Assembly: GCA_965203365.1 (NCBI GenBank)
Contig: OZ241878.1
Span: 2,790,001 to 2,854,000, forward strand
Direction: 5' to 3'
Length of the DNA stretch: 64,000 nucleotides
From: VYFG01 sp965203365
GTDB lineage: Bacteria > Pseudomonadota > Gammaproteobacteria > Arenicellales > Poriferihabitantaceae
Shown: positions 25,744 to 34,870 of the stretch, in pieces
Layout: each line of letters starts with the position of its first letter
Position numbering within the stretch: the first letter of the stretch is position 1
Position numbers and translations under genes: made by a program
The notes under the pieces: generated by a model
Seen by the model: only the letters and a program-made list of their open reading frames with translations
The model's database searches: none
Told to the model about the DNA's origin: nothing

Positions 25744-27777
25744 TTATGAGGGCAAATCGTACCTTTGCTCAGCAATGTGGAACTTCAGTTTCTTGCTGGG
25801 AGACATTGATGGAAATGGGTTGAAACGGAGCTTGAAATTTGTCGGCGACAGATGAAGTGTGAAATGATGCGCAACGAGTAGAAGGTTGACGAGCAATTGG
25901 AGTTCCATCCACCGAAAGCCAAGGCATGAGTGGGTGCCCAAGCCATGCGGGGCATATCCTGGGCTACGGTGCTCATTTCGAGGCGGTTGATAGCGGTCAA
26001 TATCAAATGTGAAAGGTTCTGGAAAACATTTACTCATGTAATGTGAGGATGTTTGTGCAATGAAGACTTTTTTTCCCACAGGCAGTGCGTAGTTCTCCAC
26101 CACGCATGGATTCATGACGTTCCGAATGGACATGGGTATGATAGGGTACATCCGCATACACTCCATGATAAAGCGTTGCGTGATATCAGTAGTGGATGAG
26201 TTAAAATCCTCCACAACTGGATCTCCACTGGAAAACAGGGCGTCCGCTTCGGCTTGAATCTGGCTATAGAGCTTCGGTTGAGACGCCATTGCATAGAACG
26301 CGAATGCCAATGCATCGCCAAGGTACATGCTGGCAAGCATGGGGGCCGAAAGCGAGAAGCTGAGGTTGGATTCGGGAAGAAATTGTGGGTCACTGGCATG
26401 TAAACTGAGCAGGTCATCTGCCAGATTGCGTGGACACTTGGCACGCTGGGCAGGGGTATGAGTGTTTTGAACCCGTTGCGATACTACATGGATGGCTTTC
26501 GAAGAGCGCTTCATAACCGGAGTATGCAGCAAGAACTTGGGTAAAACCCTGGCAACGTGAGTCGTCAAAGCCCGTTCCTTGAATTTGATCAGATCTTCCA
26601 CTACATCCTGCGATTCGATTCCGATGATGATTGAGGATATTTGTTCGTTCACCATCAATCGACACATTCTGACCGCGTGATGGTCGGATCCTACTTCCCA
26701 GTTTGCGATAAAGGATCGAATTCGTGTATACAGAGAGTCCAGTTGCTCTCCCAACCTCTTTCGAGAATATCCCGGTTGCATGGCTTTACGCAGTCGGAAA
26801 TGATCAGCCCCATCCAATGAAGGGATGAGCCCCGAGGCACCGTAAACCTTCTCGAAATCTGTGAAATAGTCCTTTGACCGCAAATACAGTCGTCCGTTTC
26901 GGTGGACCCATTGATTGACCTCTGGGCCTACTAGGAAAGTCAGAGGTTCTTGGAACGGTGGGCGGATCTGGAATACCGGACCGTGTTCTTGCGCAAGGCT
27001 GGCAAAGAGTGCAGGAATATTCCCCTGACGCATATACGGGTTGAATACTATCTTTCGCAGGGGGGCGACTGGTATCCTTTTGGTAAAGGCAGTACGCCGA
27101 AAAAGCGAGTTCGTGATGTTTTGCTCCGCCGCGGCGGCTATCGAATGGCCAATCAGGTCCAATTTACAAATAAGTTTAATTCGTTCTTCGGCTTCTTCAT
27201 TGAGCTCAAACATAAAGCGAAACACATCACATATATCGATCAAGCAAATGATAATGATATCCCTCGTATCGGGGATCTGATCGGAAAAAACATACTGGCT
27301 GATGCGTGTCTGGATGGTATCGCCTGTTGTGTGTTTCTGATGACTGCTATCGGTCGCATCATAGAATTTGCAACTGTGCGGGGTCAGTGACCAAAAATCG
27401 CCGTCGTGATGCTCGATCATCCTTAGTTTGACCAAGCGCTCCAGAACAGAATCAATCACCTTTTCTGCTTCCTGGGCAAAGCGTTCAATCCAGAATTGAG
27501 CATTGCGCTGAACCGGTTCATCCGCTATTTTTTTCAAAAAGGGGTCCAAGATCGAGTCATCCGTTTCGGATTTATCAATCAGGATCAGATGGTCGATATC
27601 AATATCGATACGATTGAGAAGGGAAAGTTCTGCAAGCACGGAACCAATGACGGCACAATGCAGCTCCCATCCAAGTACTTGGTAAAAATAACCTGTCTGC
27701 TCATTGAGCAGCACTAACATAAGCTCTTCAGGCAAGCTAAGTCTGCATGATACGGAATCATTCGTTATTTCAGACAT
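25744..27777 (-). CDS. GPP34 (GOLPH3-like) domain fused to a cytochrome P450
   Basis: 677 residues in one uninterrupted frame. Residues 10-230 match the GPP34/GOLPH3 fold: LSLPEELMLVLLNEQTGYFY, GSVLAELSLLNRIDID, ILDPFLKKIAD, ERLVKLRMIEH and the late helix DIIIICLIDICDVFRFMF. In eukaryotes this domain binds PI4P on Golgi membranes; its bacterial role is mostly unknown. Residues 240-677 are a cytochrome P450: helix C ADHFRLRKAM, ExxR as ECMR (539-542), heme loop HGLGTHSCLGF with Cys about 618. The I helix reads YLGDALAFAF and lacks the usual Thr. No membrane helix is seen, so GPP34 may dock the P450 on membranes near its substrate. It is the last gene of the minus-strand envelope cluster. The fold calls are by eye but the motifs agree. 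Confidence 0.85.
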   Translation of the reverse strand: MSEITNDSVSCRLSLPEELMLVLLNEQTGYFYQVLGWELHCAVIGSVLAELSLLNRIDIDIDHLILIDKSETDDSILDPFLKKIADEPVQRNAQFWIERFAQEAEKVIDSVLERLVKLRMIEHHDGDFWSLTPHSCKFYDATDSSHQKHTTGDTIQTRISQYVFSDQIPDTRDIIIICLIDICDVFRFMFELNEEAEERIKLICKLDLIGHSIAAAAEQNITNSLFRRTAFTKRIPVAPLRKIVFNPYMRQGNIPALFASLAQEHGPVFQIRPPFQEPLTFLVGPEVNQWVHRNGRLYLRSKDYFTDFEKVYGASGLIPSLDGADHFRLRKAMQPGYSRKRLGEQLDSLYTRIRSFIANWEVGSDHHAVRMCRLMVNEQISSIIIGIESQDVVEDLIKFKERALTTHVARVLPKFLLHTPVMKRSSKAIHVVSQRVQNTHTPAQRAKCPRNLADDLLSLHASDPQFLPESNLSFSLSAPMLASMYLGDALAFAFYAMASQPKLYSQIQAEADALFSSGDPVVEDFNSSTTDITQRFIMECMRMYPIIPMSIRNVMNPCVVENYALPVGKKVFIAQTSSHYMSKCFPEPFTFDIDRYQPPRNEHRSPGYAPHGLGTHSCLGFRWMELQLLVNLLLVAHHFTLHLSPTNFKLRFNPFPSMSPSKKLKFHIAEQRYDLPS

Positions 27778-28063
27778 CGATCAAGTTCTCCATCAGTAAA
27801 GCCTACAATCACATGAAGCATCAATGCAAATAGTATCTGAATACGAATGACGTTCGACAGTGCGGTTACGCCCAAGATTTTTGTAAAGTGTTGATGGCTG
27901 GTTCAGCATCTTTCATTAGGCATGCAAAATAATCGGCATAGCCAATGCGGTGCTATCATAATAAAGCTGGTAGCACTGGGTAATGACCACTAAACCAAAT
28001 TGTCCCTTTAATGCAGTTGACAAAATAATGGAAATTTTGTAATCCTGCCGATGCCAAGTCGCG

Positions 28064-29440
28064 TCATCGCCCTTTGCGCCGCAAGGATGAGGGAGTGAAG
28101 TCCCGGGACTGCTTGTTCGGGTCCCAAGTGCACATCTCAAACTCATTATTGAGACCAAAGGCGAAATAGCGACCTGCCTGGAGGTCAGTGTGCACCTCCA
28201 ATGTTGGCCACATCAGGGGCTTTTCATAGTAATTGATCAAATGTGCTTCCGATATCCGCCACAACTGATCACGGTTATCATAGATATCTGCCACCATGAT
28301 TTGCCAGGTATCCTCATCCACATAAAAGGTACGCCGTTTGTAAATATGAGCCGCTCCCTCTTTCAATGTTGCCTCCACGACCCAAACTCGGTGCAACTCA
28401 TAGCGCGACAATTCCGGATTGATATGTAGCGGCTTGAGGATATCAGTAAATGTGTGATCGTTACTATGCAGCCTGTAAGAATTATAGGGAACATACATTT
28501 CACGCTTGCCAATAAGCGTCCAGTCATAACGGTCCACGGCACCATTGAACATGTCAAGTTGGTCAGCAGTACGTAATCCATCGCTGGAAGTTCCCGGATT
28601 GTCGTAGGCGATGTTTGGAGCGCGACGGACCCTGCGTTGGCCTGGATTGTAGGTCCAGGCATTACGAGGCTCGCGAAATTGATTCATGGTCTCGTGCACC
28701 AAGACTATATCTCCAGCCAGACGGGCAGGTGCAAGAGTGGTTGTCTTGAACAAAACCATCGTATTACCGAGTTCTTCCACAGTCATGCCTGGAAGTGAGT
28801 AACGCACTTCTGCTTCCCAATGTTGCTTGACCAACGTGTAGGCCCCCTTTCGGGTGACCGCCGCTTGGCCGATCTCACACGACAAAGATTCGCCCCGGTA
28901 GCGTAATAGGTGATTCCAGACCACTTCCAGCGCATTATTCGGGATTGGAAAAGGGATGCCGACCACGGCGTCAGCGACTCCGTTACCATCGTCAACAAGT
29001 CTTGCAGTAGCAGCTGCTTTTCGGGTGGCATCGTAGATCCGTTGCGGGACGGCAGCACTGCGCCGAGTTGGGTAGATTTTCATGCTGAAGGTCGGGTACG
29101 ATTCCAACATGTGCTGGTGTCCAATCGAAAGCCGGTCACGATGCTCATCCAGGTTGGAGGCATTGATCACAAGGAGTGGTTTGTCCTCTGGGTACGGATC
29201 CGGGTGATGTTGTCCAACTTGATAATGGATGGGTGGCTCCGAGATGCCGCCGGACCATTTTGGGATGCTACCTTCGACATTCCCGGCTCGCTCGCCACCA
29301 AGGGGAGTCAGGTCAGTTCCCAGTCGAGCAATCTGGTCGGCCGGTAATCCAGCCCAAACTGGTGAAACGAGTATGCTTCCTGCAAGAAGAGTCAGCCCGA
29401 TTCGAAACAGGGCGGCAATTGAGGTATTTTTTCCATTCAT
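28064..29440 (-). CDS. DUF1329 periplasmic protein (LolB-like outer-membrane factor)
   Basis: About 458 residues from the ATG at 29440, which begins MNGKNTSIAALFRIGLTLLA and has a signal peptide cleaved after VWA. The mature start LPADQIARLGTDLTPLGGER and the internal NAWTYNPGQRRVRRAPNIAY are characteristic of the DUF1329 family. The long C-terminal part predicts a beta-rich fold that could hold a hydrophobic ligand. It starts 10 bases after the DUF1302 stop, an operon arrangement very common for this pair in Proteobacteria. The biochemical role is not established; transport of lipids or other hydrophobic molecules to the outer membrane is the usual suggestion. Confidence 0.88.
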   Translation of the reverse strand: MNGKNTSIAALFRIGLTLLAGSILVSPVWAGLPADQIARLGTDLTPLGGERAGNVEGSIPKWSGGISEPPIHYQVGQHHPDPYPEDKPLLVINASNLDEHRDRLSIGHQHMLESYPTFSMKIYPTRRSAAVPQRIYDATRKAAATARLVDDGNGVADAVVGIPFPIPNNALEVVWNHLLRYRGESLSCEIGQAAVTRKGAYTLVKQHWEAEVRYSLPGMTVEELGNTMVLFKTTTLAPARLAGDIVLVHETMNQFREPRNAWTYNPGQRRVRRAPNIAYDNPGTSSDGLRTADQLDMFNGAVDRYDWTLIGKREMYVPYNSYRLHSNDHTFTDILKPLHINPELSRYELHRVWVVEATLKEGAAHIYKRRTFYVDEDTWQIMVADIYDNRDQLWRISEAHLINYYEKPLMWPTLEVHTDLQAGRYFAFGLNNEFEMCTWDPNKQSRDFTPSSLRRKGR

Positions 29441-29450
29441 GGCTATGGCA

Positions 29451-31556
29451 TCAGAATGAGTATTTGAGGGAAGCCGTGATGAAGTCGCGGTCACTCAGTT
29501 CGTTCCCGTCACCGGCATACTGGGTATAACCCAAATTAGCCTCCCATCGATTCAGGTAGTCGGCTTGGAATCCTAGAGTAAGTGCCATTCGGCCCTCAAC
29601 AAACGGTCCACTGGGTGCGGGGCTGTTGCCACTCACATCATGAAGAAACTGTGCATAAGGATAAAGGTTGATTGCACCGACGGCATTAAGGTAGTCGAGA
29701 CGCGCAGCCACCCGATACCCCCACGATGTTGAGTCTGCATCGGCATCTTCGGTGCTGAGTGTACCCCCTGCAGGACTTTCCAGTGGCGTTTCAGGCATAT
29801 CATGAACATACATCAGCGCCGCTTCCGCAACCAATACAAGTCCGTCCGCGCCCATGGCTGGCCCGAATATTCGAGTGGCCGTTGCCTGAATCTGGCTGAC
29901 ATCTTTCTTGAGGTGACCTCGGACTGTCTCAGGTTGATAACGGTTCAGATAATCCACGAGACTTTGTTGGTCTGTGGCAGACAACCCCAGTGCAGTGGAG
30001 ACAGGTTTAAGTCCGTCCTGCAGGACTATACGCTCAGCAATTTGTAGCGGTGCGTCTTGACGATAGGAGTATTCGCCTTGAAGTGCCCAACCAGAACCAG
30101 GTAGTGCCGTGTTGAAGCTCAGTCCAAACAGTCGGATATCTTCGGCATATTCTAGTTGATACTCCCCACCTTTGGCATACCGGTCGATTGCAAGAGCACT
30201 GGATATTCCAGCAACAGCCTTCGAGACACCCTGCTTAATGGCTTGTGGCATAGCGTTCGGAGAAATCAATCCTGCCTGTACATCGCGTTGGACTTCTGCG
30301 GTCACCTGCTGCGTCAAGGCACCAAGGGTGGCCGAGGTAGGTCTAGACACGGCATCGGCTGCCGCAAGTCCTGCTTGAAGAGCTTCCTTGGGAGAATGGG
30401 TTGCTCTGATCGTAGGCAATCTGCTGTGGTAGTTGATGAAATAAAATCCGAATTCCGTATCGTTGAGATCCTCGGCCAGATAGTGCAAGGCCAGTCCATA
30501 TTGCCCTCCATGATCTGGGGTATCATCCAGACCACGCCGCACGCTCGCAAAATCGTTGTCAAAGGCTGGCAAGAGGGCTTGTGGGTTGGGAACCAGCCCT
30601 CCGGTCACTGGATGTCTCACTTGGTATCCCGCCAGGTCAGCATTGATTACATTCCTGATCGGTTCAGCAAAACCATAACCTTGATCCCACTGTTGAGGTT
30701 GCTCTGGCAATAGCCCTTGTAGAACGGGCTCAATGACCGCCTTACTTGCTCCGGGACCGGCATAGTCCGTACTGGAGAAGTAGCTGCCGACTGGGTCAAT
30801 ACGCGTTTCCTCCCAGTCATACTGATAAAAACCGGAAATTGACAGGTGATCACTCGGTTCCACCGTGACAGACATCATTCCAACGGGTAGCAGCGCTTCA
30901 CGCAATTCCGACCCCGGCAATCTAAGCTTGCTCACGTCAAGAGGATTAATGACACTGACCCCATTAGGAATAAAGGTGCTTTCCCCCCAATTCAATACAT
31001 GGTTGCCAATACGGAAGTCGATCGCCGTATCATGGTGGGTCGTTCCAGCATAGACGTACGCATCGAGGGCTTCCACATTCTTCCCCACTCGCTCCATGGC
31101 ATCATCGCTGAGTGGAGTTCGGTCCCTTTCTCCCCCTCGATTCTCGAAATCAAGGAACCCGGTTGTCCGAACAAATACCCCCCAGTGGTCGTGGTTGAGG
31201 CTCAGATCGGTGACAAATTTGGTGGCATTGCTGACAATACCGCGGTTGTAGTTGAGGTTTCCGTCATTACCGTTGGAGTCGGCTGTCAATTCTGCATTTT
31301 GCTTCTCGACCCGATAGGTTAGACCATGGGAGATGGTGGTATCCAGACTACCCTGCAATTCACTATTCCCGAACTCAAAAGCCCGGACCGGTGACACGTG
31401 AAGACAGATGCCAACTGTGATCACCAGCAATGAGATAACGAAACTGACACCCGGTCGATGAATCCCTGCCCGACAAAATACTTCATTTTCGAAAAGTCGG
31501 AGATTCATATGCTCCACCGGTACATTGCTTGAGAGATATTCGGCTGGTTTTTTCAT
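29451..31556 (-). CDS. DUF1302 outer-membrane protein
   Basis: 701 residues. A signal peptide (VSFVISLLVITVGICLHVSP, then VRA) is followed by FEFGNSELQGSLDTTISHGL, the DUF1302 opening, and by long beta-rich stretches ending in the aromatic ...SLKYSF typical of outer-membrane barrels. NVLNWGESTFIPNGVSVINP-type text near residue 200 is also a family feature. The N-terminus could begin at Met17 instead of Met1. It is co-directional with the DUF1329 gene and preceded by a LolA-like gene. Predicted outer-membrane channel or acceptor for a hydrophobic cargo; function inferred. Confidence 0.87.
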   Translation of the reverse strand: MKKPAEYLSSNVPVEHMNLRLFENEVFCRAGIHRPGVSFVISLLVITVGICLHVSPVRAFEFGNSELQGSLDTTISHGLTYRVEKQNAELTADSNGNDGNLNYNRGIVSNATKFVTDLSLNHDHWGVFVRTTGFLDFENRGGERDRTPLSDDAMERVGKNVEALDAYVYAGTTHHDTAIDFRIGNHVLNWGESTFIPNGVSVINPLDVSKLRLPGSELREALLPVGMMSVTVEPSDHLSISGFYQYDWEETRIDPVGSYFSSTDYAGPGASKAVIEPVLQGLLPEQPQQWDQGYGFAEPIRNVINADLAGYQVRHPVTGGLVPNPQALLPAFDNDFASVRRGLDDTPDHGGQYGLALHYLAEDLNDTEFGFYFINYHSRLPTIRATHSPKEALQAGLAAADAVSRPTSATLGALTQQVTAEVQRDVQAGLISPNAMPQAIKQGVSKAVAGISSALAIDRYAKGGEYQLEYAEDIRLFGLSFNTALPGSGWALQGEYSYRQDAPLQIAERIVLQDGLKPVSTALGLSATDQQSLVDYLNRYQPETVRGHLKKDVSQIQATATRIFGPAMGADGLVLVAEAALMYVHDMPETPLESPAGGTLSTEDADADSTSWGYRVAARLDYLNAVGAINLYPYAQFLHDVSGNSPAPSGPFVEGRMALTLGFQADYLNRWEANLGYTQYAGDGNELSDRDFITASLKYSF

Positions 31557-31687
31557 TTCAATTCGTCGCCCTGCTGACTTGGTGATTAGGTTTCGCTAGC
31601 AATTTCATTTGTACCTTTATTGCCTCCTCATATTGCGACTGAAGCTCCAGATTTAGAAGTTTACGTTATGAGCTTATTCATCTGATC

Positions 31688-32503
31688 CTACCTTACTCGC
31701 TTCAGCGCCGTACGAGTAAAGTCTTTGGCTTCTAGACCCGTATCGAATTCATAGTCCGACCAACGTAACAAAGTAGTTTTTTTCGTAAGGTGATTGGTCA
31801 TCAGGATACTACTACTCCGCCAGAATCGGTCCAGATACTTTTGGTAACCCTCTACGACCATGGTTTTGAGATGTTTGTCTCGGCGGTCATAGAAATGTAT
31901 CTGCATAGTCCGCAATTCTTCCTGATCATACCAGACCAGTTGACGCGAATAGCCGGAATCAAGACTCTTGGGGATACGCTCCAGGACAATACAGTGAATG
32001 TCACCACAGGGTTCTTGACGTAGATAGCGGTGAGTGAATTTTTCGACTTCAACAGCCCCTAAATCTTCATAGGAGAATTCGCTGCCCATAAAAGAGCCAG
32101 ACTGGTTTGCGGAACTGACCCCCTTAACCCGTTTGAGGGCTGGTAGATAGAGCCATTGCTGGTCCGGTTCTTCCTTGTGGGCATGGATGAGAAAGGCAGT
32201 CCCCCGGACATCGCGCGGACGATCAAACATCAGCAAGGTTCGATCACCATCCCCATCAATTTCGAGGCGTTTGAGACGGAGTTCACGAACTGTTTCCCGA
32301 CCTTGCTTGTTGCGCAGCGTCATGGTCAGGTTTGCGGTGGAGTTACCGAAACCCCGTTGGCGCTCTCGGGCTTCAGTGGCCACCCTGATTCCAGCTTCTT
32401 CAGGACTACCGGCCAGCAGACTGGAAATTTCGGCCGCATATGAACATACTACGAAAAAAAAACCGATCATCGCCAGCATTGCCCGCGCAGTTACGTTGTG
32501 CAT
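31688..32503 (-). CDS. LolA-like outer-membrane lipoprotein-sorting protein
   Basis: About 271 residues from the ATG at 32503, opening MHNVTARAMLAMIGFFFVV with a signal peptide cleaved near SYAAE. The body matches the LolA-like sorting family often found beside MMPL/RND exporters: MTLRNKQGRETVRELRLKR, TLLMFDRPRDVRGTAFLIH, WLYLPALKRVKG, GSEFSYEDL. Such proteins are thought to carry lipids from RND exporters across the periplasm. Earlier in-frame starts (32533, 32593) add residues without improving the signal peptide. It lies between the IS30 remnant copy C and the DUF1302 gene, 131 bases from the latter. Confidence 0.88.
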   Translation of the reverse strand: MHNVTARAMLAMIGFFFVVCSYAAEISSLLAGSPEEAGIRVATEARERQRGFGNSTANLTMTLRNKQGRETVRELRLKRLEIDGDGDRTLLMFDRPRDVRGTAFLIHAHKEEPDQQWLYLPALKRVKGVSSANQSGSFMGSEFSYEDLGAVEVEKFTHRYLRQEPCGDIHCIVLERIPKSLDSGYSRQLVWYDQEELRTMQIHFYDRRDKHLKTMVVEGYQKYLDRFWRSSSILMTNHLTKKTTLLRWSDYEFDTGLEAKDFTRTALKRVR

Positions 32504-32668
32504 CACTGTATGTAAGCCCCTGTTTCCAGTCATGAATTCGTAAATTACACACATCAATCTGGAATCCTTCCGCAACTTGCATCCAGAAAGCAAGGTTGGT
32601 CATCGTCTCAATTCCAGAGTGACCATTTCATCACATCGGAACGTCAATTTCAACGCCGAATATCGACT

Positions 32669-33109
32669 CCCCATTTCCAGTCTGAAGTGCAACACTCGCC
32701 CCGCTCCCGGCATGAGGGCATCCCCCGAAGGAGTGCGGCGGCGACCGGACAATTCAGCCCCCCAAGGGGCTGATTTGGGCCACCAATGGCATCCATCTCG
32801 ACGCTAGGGAGTCTGACCGAGGCGATTTCACGACGCAAGGGCCCGCTCGGGCCGTGCAGGCGGGTTTCGGCCGAGCGGCCCCCGGCCCGTCGAACATGGG
32901 CTTTCGGAAGGGAGGGGATGGGAGAGGAATGATCGCCTTCAGGGGGGGGCGACGGTGGTGAAGACCTCTCGAGGGGTTCGATACCCCAGGACCTTGTGGG
33001 GCCGGCGGTTGATACTGAGAGGGTCTGCCATCCTCTGGCCCGCTGCCATCCGCTTAACTCAAGCGATCAGGCGACGGGGCTAAGGGTTGCACTTCAGAGT
33101 GGCACGGGG
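32669..33109. mobile_element. IS30-derived MITE-like element, copy C (441 bp)
   Basis: Both IS30 ends are present, with target duplication GACT at 32665-32668 and 33110-33113. Compared with copy B, the whole transposase is deleted. Sequence equal to the left 340 bases of the IS joins, at about 33010, to the terminal 95 bases (GAGAGGGTCTGCCATCCTCT...). The clean duplication shows this short form was inserted as such, presumably mobilised in trans. It lies 9 bases past the barrel gene stop. Confidence 0.85.
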
Positions 33110-33117
33110 GACTGTTA

Positions 33118-34458
33118 TCAGAAGTTGTAGTCCAATTTTACTCTGACAAAGCTGTCACGCCGTACTGAGTATATGGCATCATCTTCGTCGAACTCCAGAT
33201 ATTTCAGTGCCTCAATATGCAGATACCAATTGTCTGAAAGACGGCGCTTGAACTCAGCTCCAACGGTATGACTGTCATTATCGAGTGAATTCATGCTGCT
33301 GAAGATGAATTCAGTACTTTGTACGTCGTTTAATCCTAGATGCAGTGCCAGGAAGAGGTCGTTTTCAAATGCATGGGGTGCCCATTGACCCCGTTCATCA
33401 TAGGCCCATTCGACAAATAAGCCAAGATCAGAATTCGTACCCCATATGGAATAGAATGTGTATTCACCGCCCAGAACCCATGCTGAAAAATCCTTTTCTT
33501 CGAAACGAAGATTAGAGAATTCATCCAAACGACTATTCTTCGCACCGGTTCGATGAATGGCCTCCAGCTTGAGGAGCAGAGAACCGGTGGTAACCTGAAC
33601 ATCTAGCCCATATTGGCGGATTTGTTCATAGTACGGAATCAACATGAATTGTGGACCTGACTGGACTGGGACGAGAACCGGCTCACGGCTTGTACCGTCA
33701 AATACGCTTAGCCCTAAGCCTATCGGGCCGAAATTACCACTATATCGGGTGGCCAAGTCGACATTCCATTCCCTCGAAGTTGACTCATATGAGACCAGAT
33801 TCTGGTTGACCACCAGCCCTCCTCGATGGCGTCCACGACGACCCGGAAAAGTGCGCTCGCGGTGTCCTGTAATCCCAAACAATTCAAAAGTTCCCCATTC
33901 GCCTGATCTGGTGAAATGAGCCATTGGCTGTCCCAACTTGATCTTTTCATTAGGATGCCCAGCAATATCCGTCTGGTTGACAATATCCACCAGTGGTCGT
34001 GATTCCACTACCCCCCAAAATACCCGATCAACGCCTAAGCGCAGTTCCCACTCATCGTCGCCGATGTCGCCATAGGTCAAGTAATATGCCTCCCGCACAT
34101 CAAAATGGGACCGTTCCGGATCGTCCGTGTCATATCTAAAAAAAGGGGTGAATGTAATGCTCCGATACTCTTCGTCCTCGACATATATAGTTGTTTCTAG
34201 AGAAATACCTCTCGAATCTGATCGCTGGCCAGAGTATGCTGCACTGTCAGGAAATCGCCAGATCTCTGTAGAAAGACGGCCGGAAATTTCCATGGAATCA
34301 GAGAAGCCATTATCCGCGAATAATTTGGTGACAAACAGCGAAGTCGATATTCCCAGAACAACCACGATGATGGCAGGAAAGTGTGGGATCGAGACACTTT
34401 CCCCTTCATCTATTCCTCTACGAAAGAAGAGCAAGGGGCTAAAAGCAATACGCTCCAT
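33118..34458 (-). CDS. Outer-membrane beta-barrel protein, uncharacterised
   Basis: 446 residues. The N-terminus has a hydrophobic segment (AIIVVVLGISTSLFVTKLFA) acting as a signal sequence, then alternating strand-like sequence: MEISGRLSTEIWRFPDSA, ITFTPFFRYDTDD, REAYYLTYGDIGDDEWELRL, and a C-terminal ...VRVKLDYNF aromatic end. That is the layout of an outer-membrane porin or barrel of about 16 strands. I do not recognise a specific family. It sits between the second RND exporter and the LolA-like gene, so it is a candidate outer-membrane component of the same export system. Confidence 0.75.
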   Translation of the reverse strand: MERIAFSPLLFFRRGIDEGESVSIPHFPAIIVVVLGISTSLFVTKLFADNGFSDSMEISGRLSTEIWRFPDSAAYSGQRSDSRGISLETTIYVEDEEYRSITFTPFFRYDTDDPERSHFDVREAYYLTYGDIGDDEWELRLGVDRVFWGVVESRPLVDIVNQTDIAGHPNEKIKLGQPMAHFTRSGEWGTFELFGITGHRERTFPGRRGRHRGGLVVNQNLVSYESTSREWNVDLATRYSGNFGPIGLGLSVFDGTSREPVLVPVQSGPQFMLIPYYEQIRQYGLDVQVTTGSLLLKLEAIHRTGAKNSRLDEFSNLRFEEKDFSAWVLGGEYTFYSIWGTNSDLGLFVEWAYDERGQWAPHAFENDLFLALHLGLNDVQSTEFIFSSMNSLDNDSHTVGAEFKRRLSDNWYLHIEALKYLEFDEDDAIYSVRRDSFVRVKLDYNF

Positions 34459-34505
34459 AGATTCCAGATCAAATGTTCCAGTTCGCGTTCGGATGATTTA
34501 CGGTA

Positions 34506-34842
34506 CCCCACTTCCAGTCTGAAGTGCAACACTTGCCCCGCTCCCTTCATGAGGGCGTCCCCCGAATGAAGGGAGCGGGGCGGCGACCGGAAAATTCAGC
34601 CCCCAAGGGGCTGAAAGGGGCTGATTTCGGCCATCAATGGCATCCATCTCGACTCAGCGGAGTCTGACAGAGGCGATTTCACGACGCAAGGGCCCGCTCG
34701 GGCCGTTTCAGGCGGGTTGGCCGAGCAGAACCCGGCCCCGTCGAACACGGGCTTTCGGAAGGGGGAAGATGGGCGAGAAATGACCGCCTTCAGGGCGGCG
34801 CGGCAATCTGTCGCTGGGGTCGACCAGTGGACTGGAGAGCGA
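34506..34842. mobile_element. IS30 remnant copy D, right end lost
   Basis: The left end CCCCACTTCCAG...TGAAGTGCAAC and the following 290 bases match copies B and C. A jump then leads to transposase N-terminal sequence (near 34810-34840, read on the minus strand). Similarity stops 29 bases before the stop codon of the RND gene. No right terminus or target duplication is seen. Note the local repeat in which GGGAGCGGGG follows GAATGAA, giving a hairpin with the upstream CCCCGCTCCCTTCATG. Confidence 0.75.
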
Positions 34843-34870
34843 ATTGCCATGTTGGTATACATGATAAGGA

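Noticed and set aside
34550..34600. Short inverted repeat GCTCCCTTCATG / GAATGAAGGGAGC as a CRISPR or attachment site
   Set aside because: It is a single hairpin inside IS30 copy D and not a repeat array; no CRISPR arrays were seen anywhere in the window.
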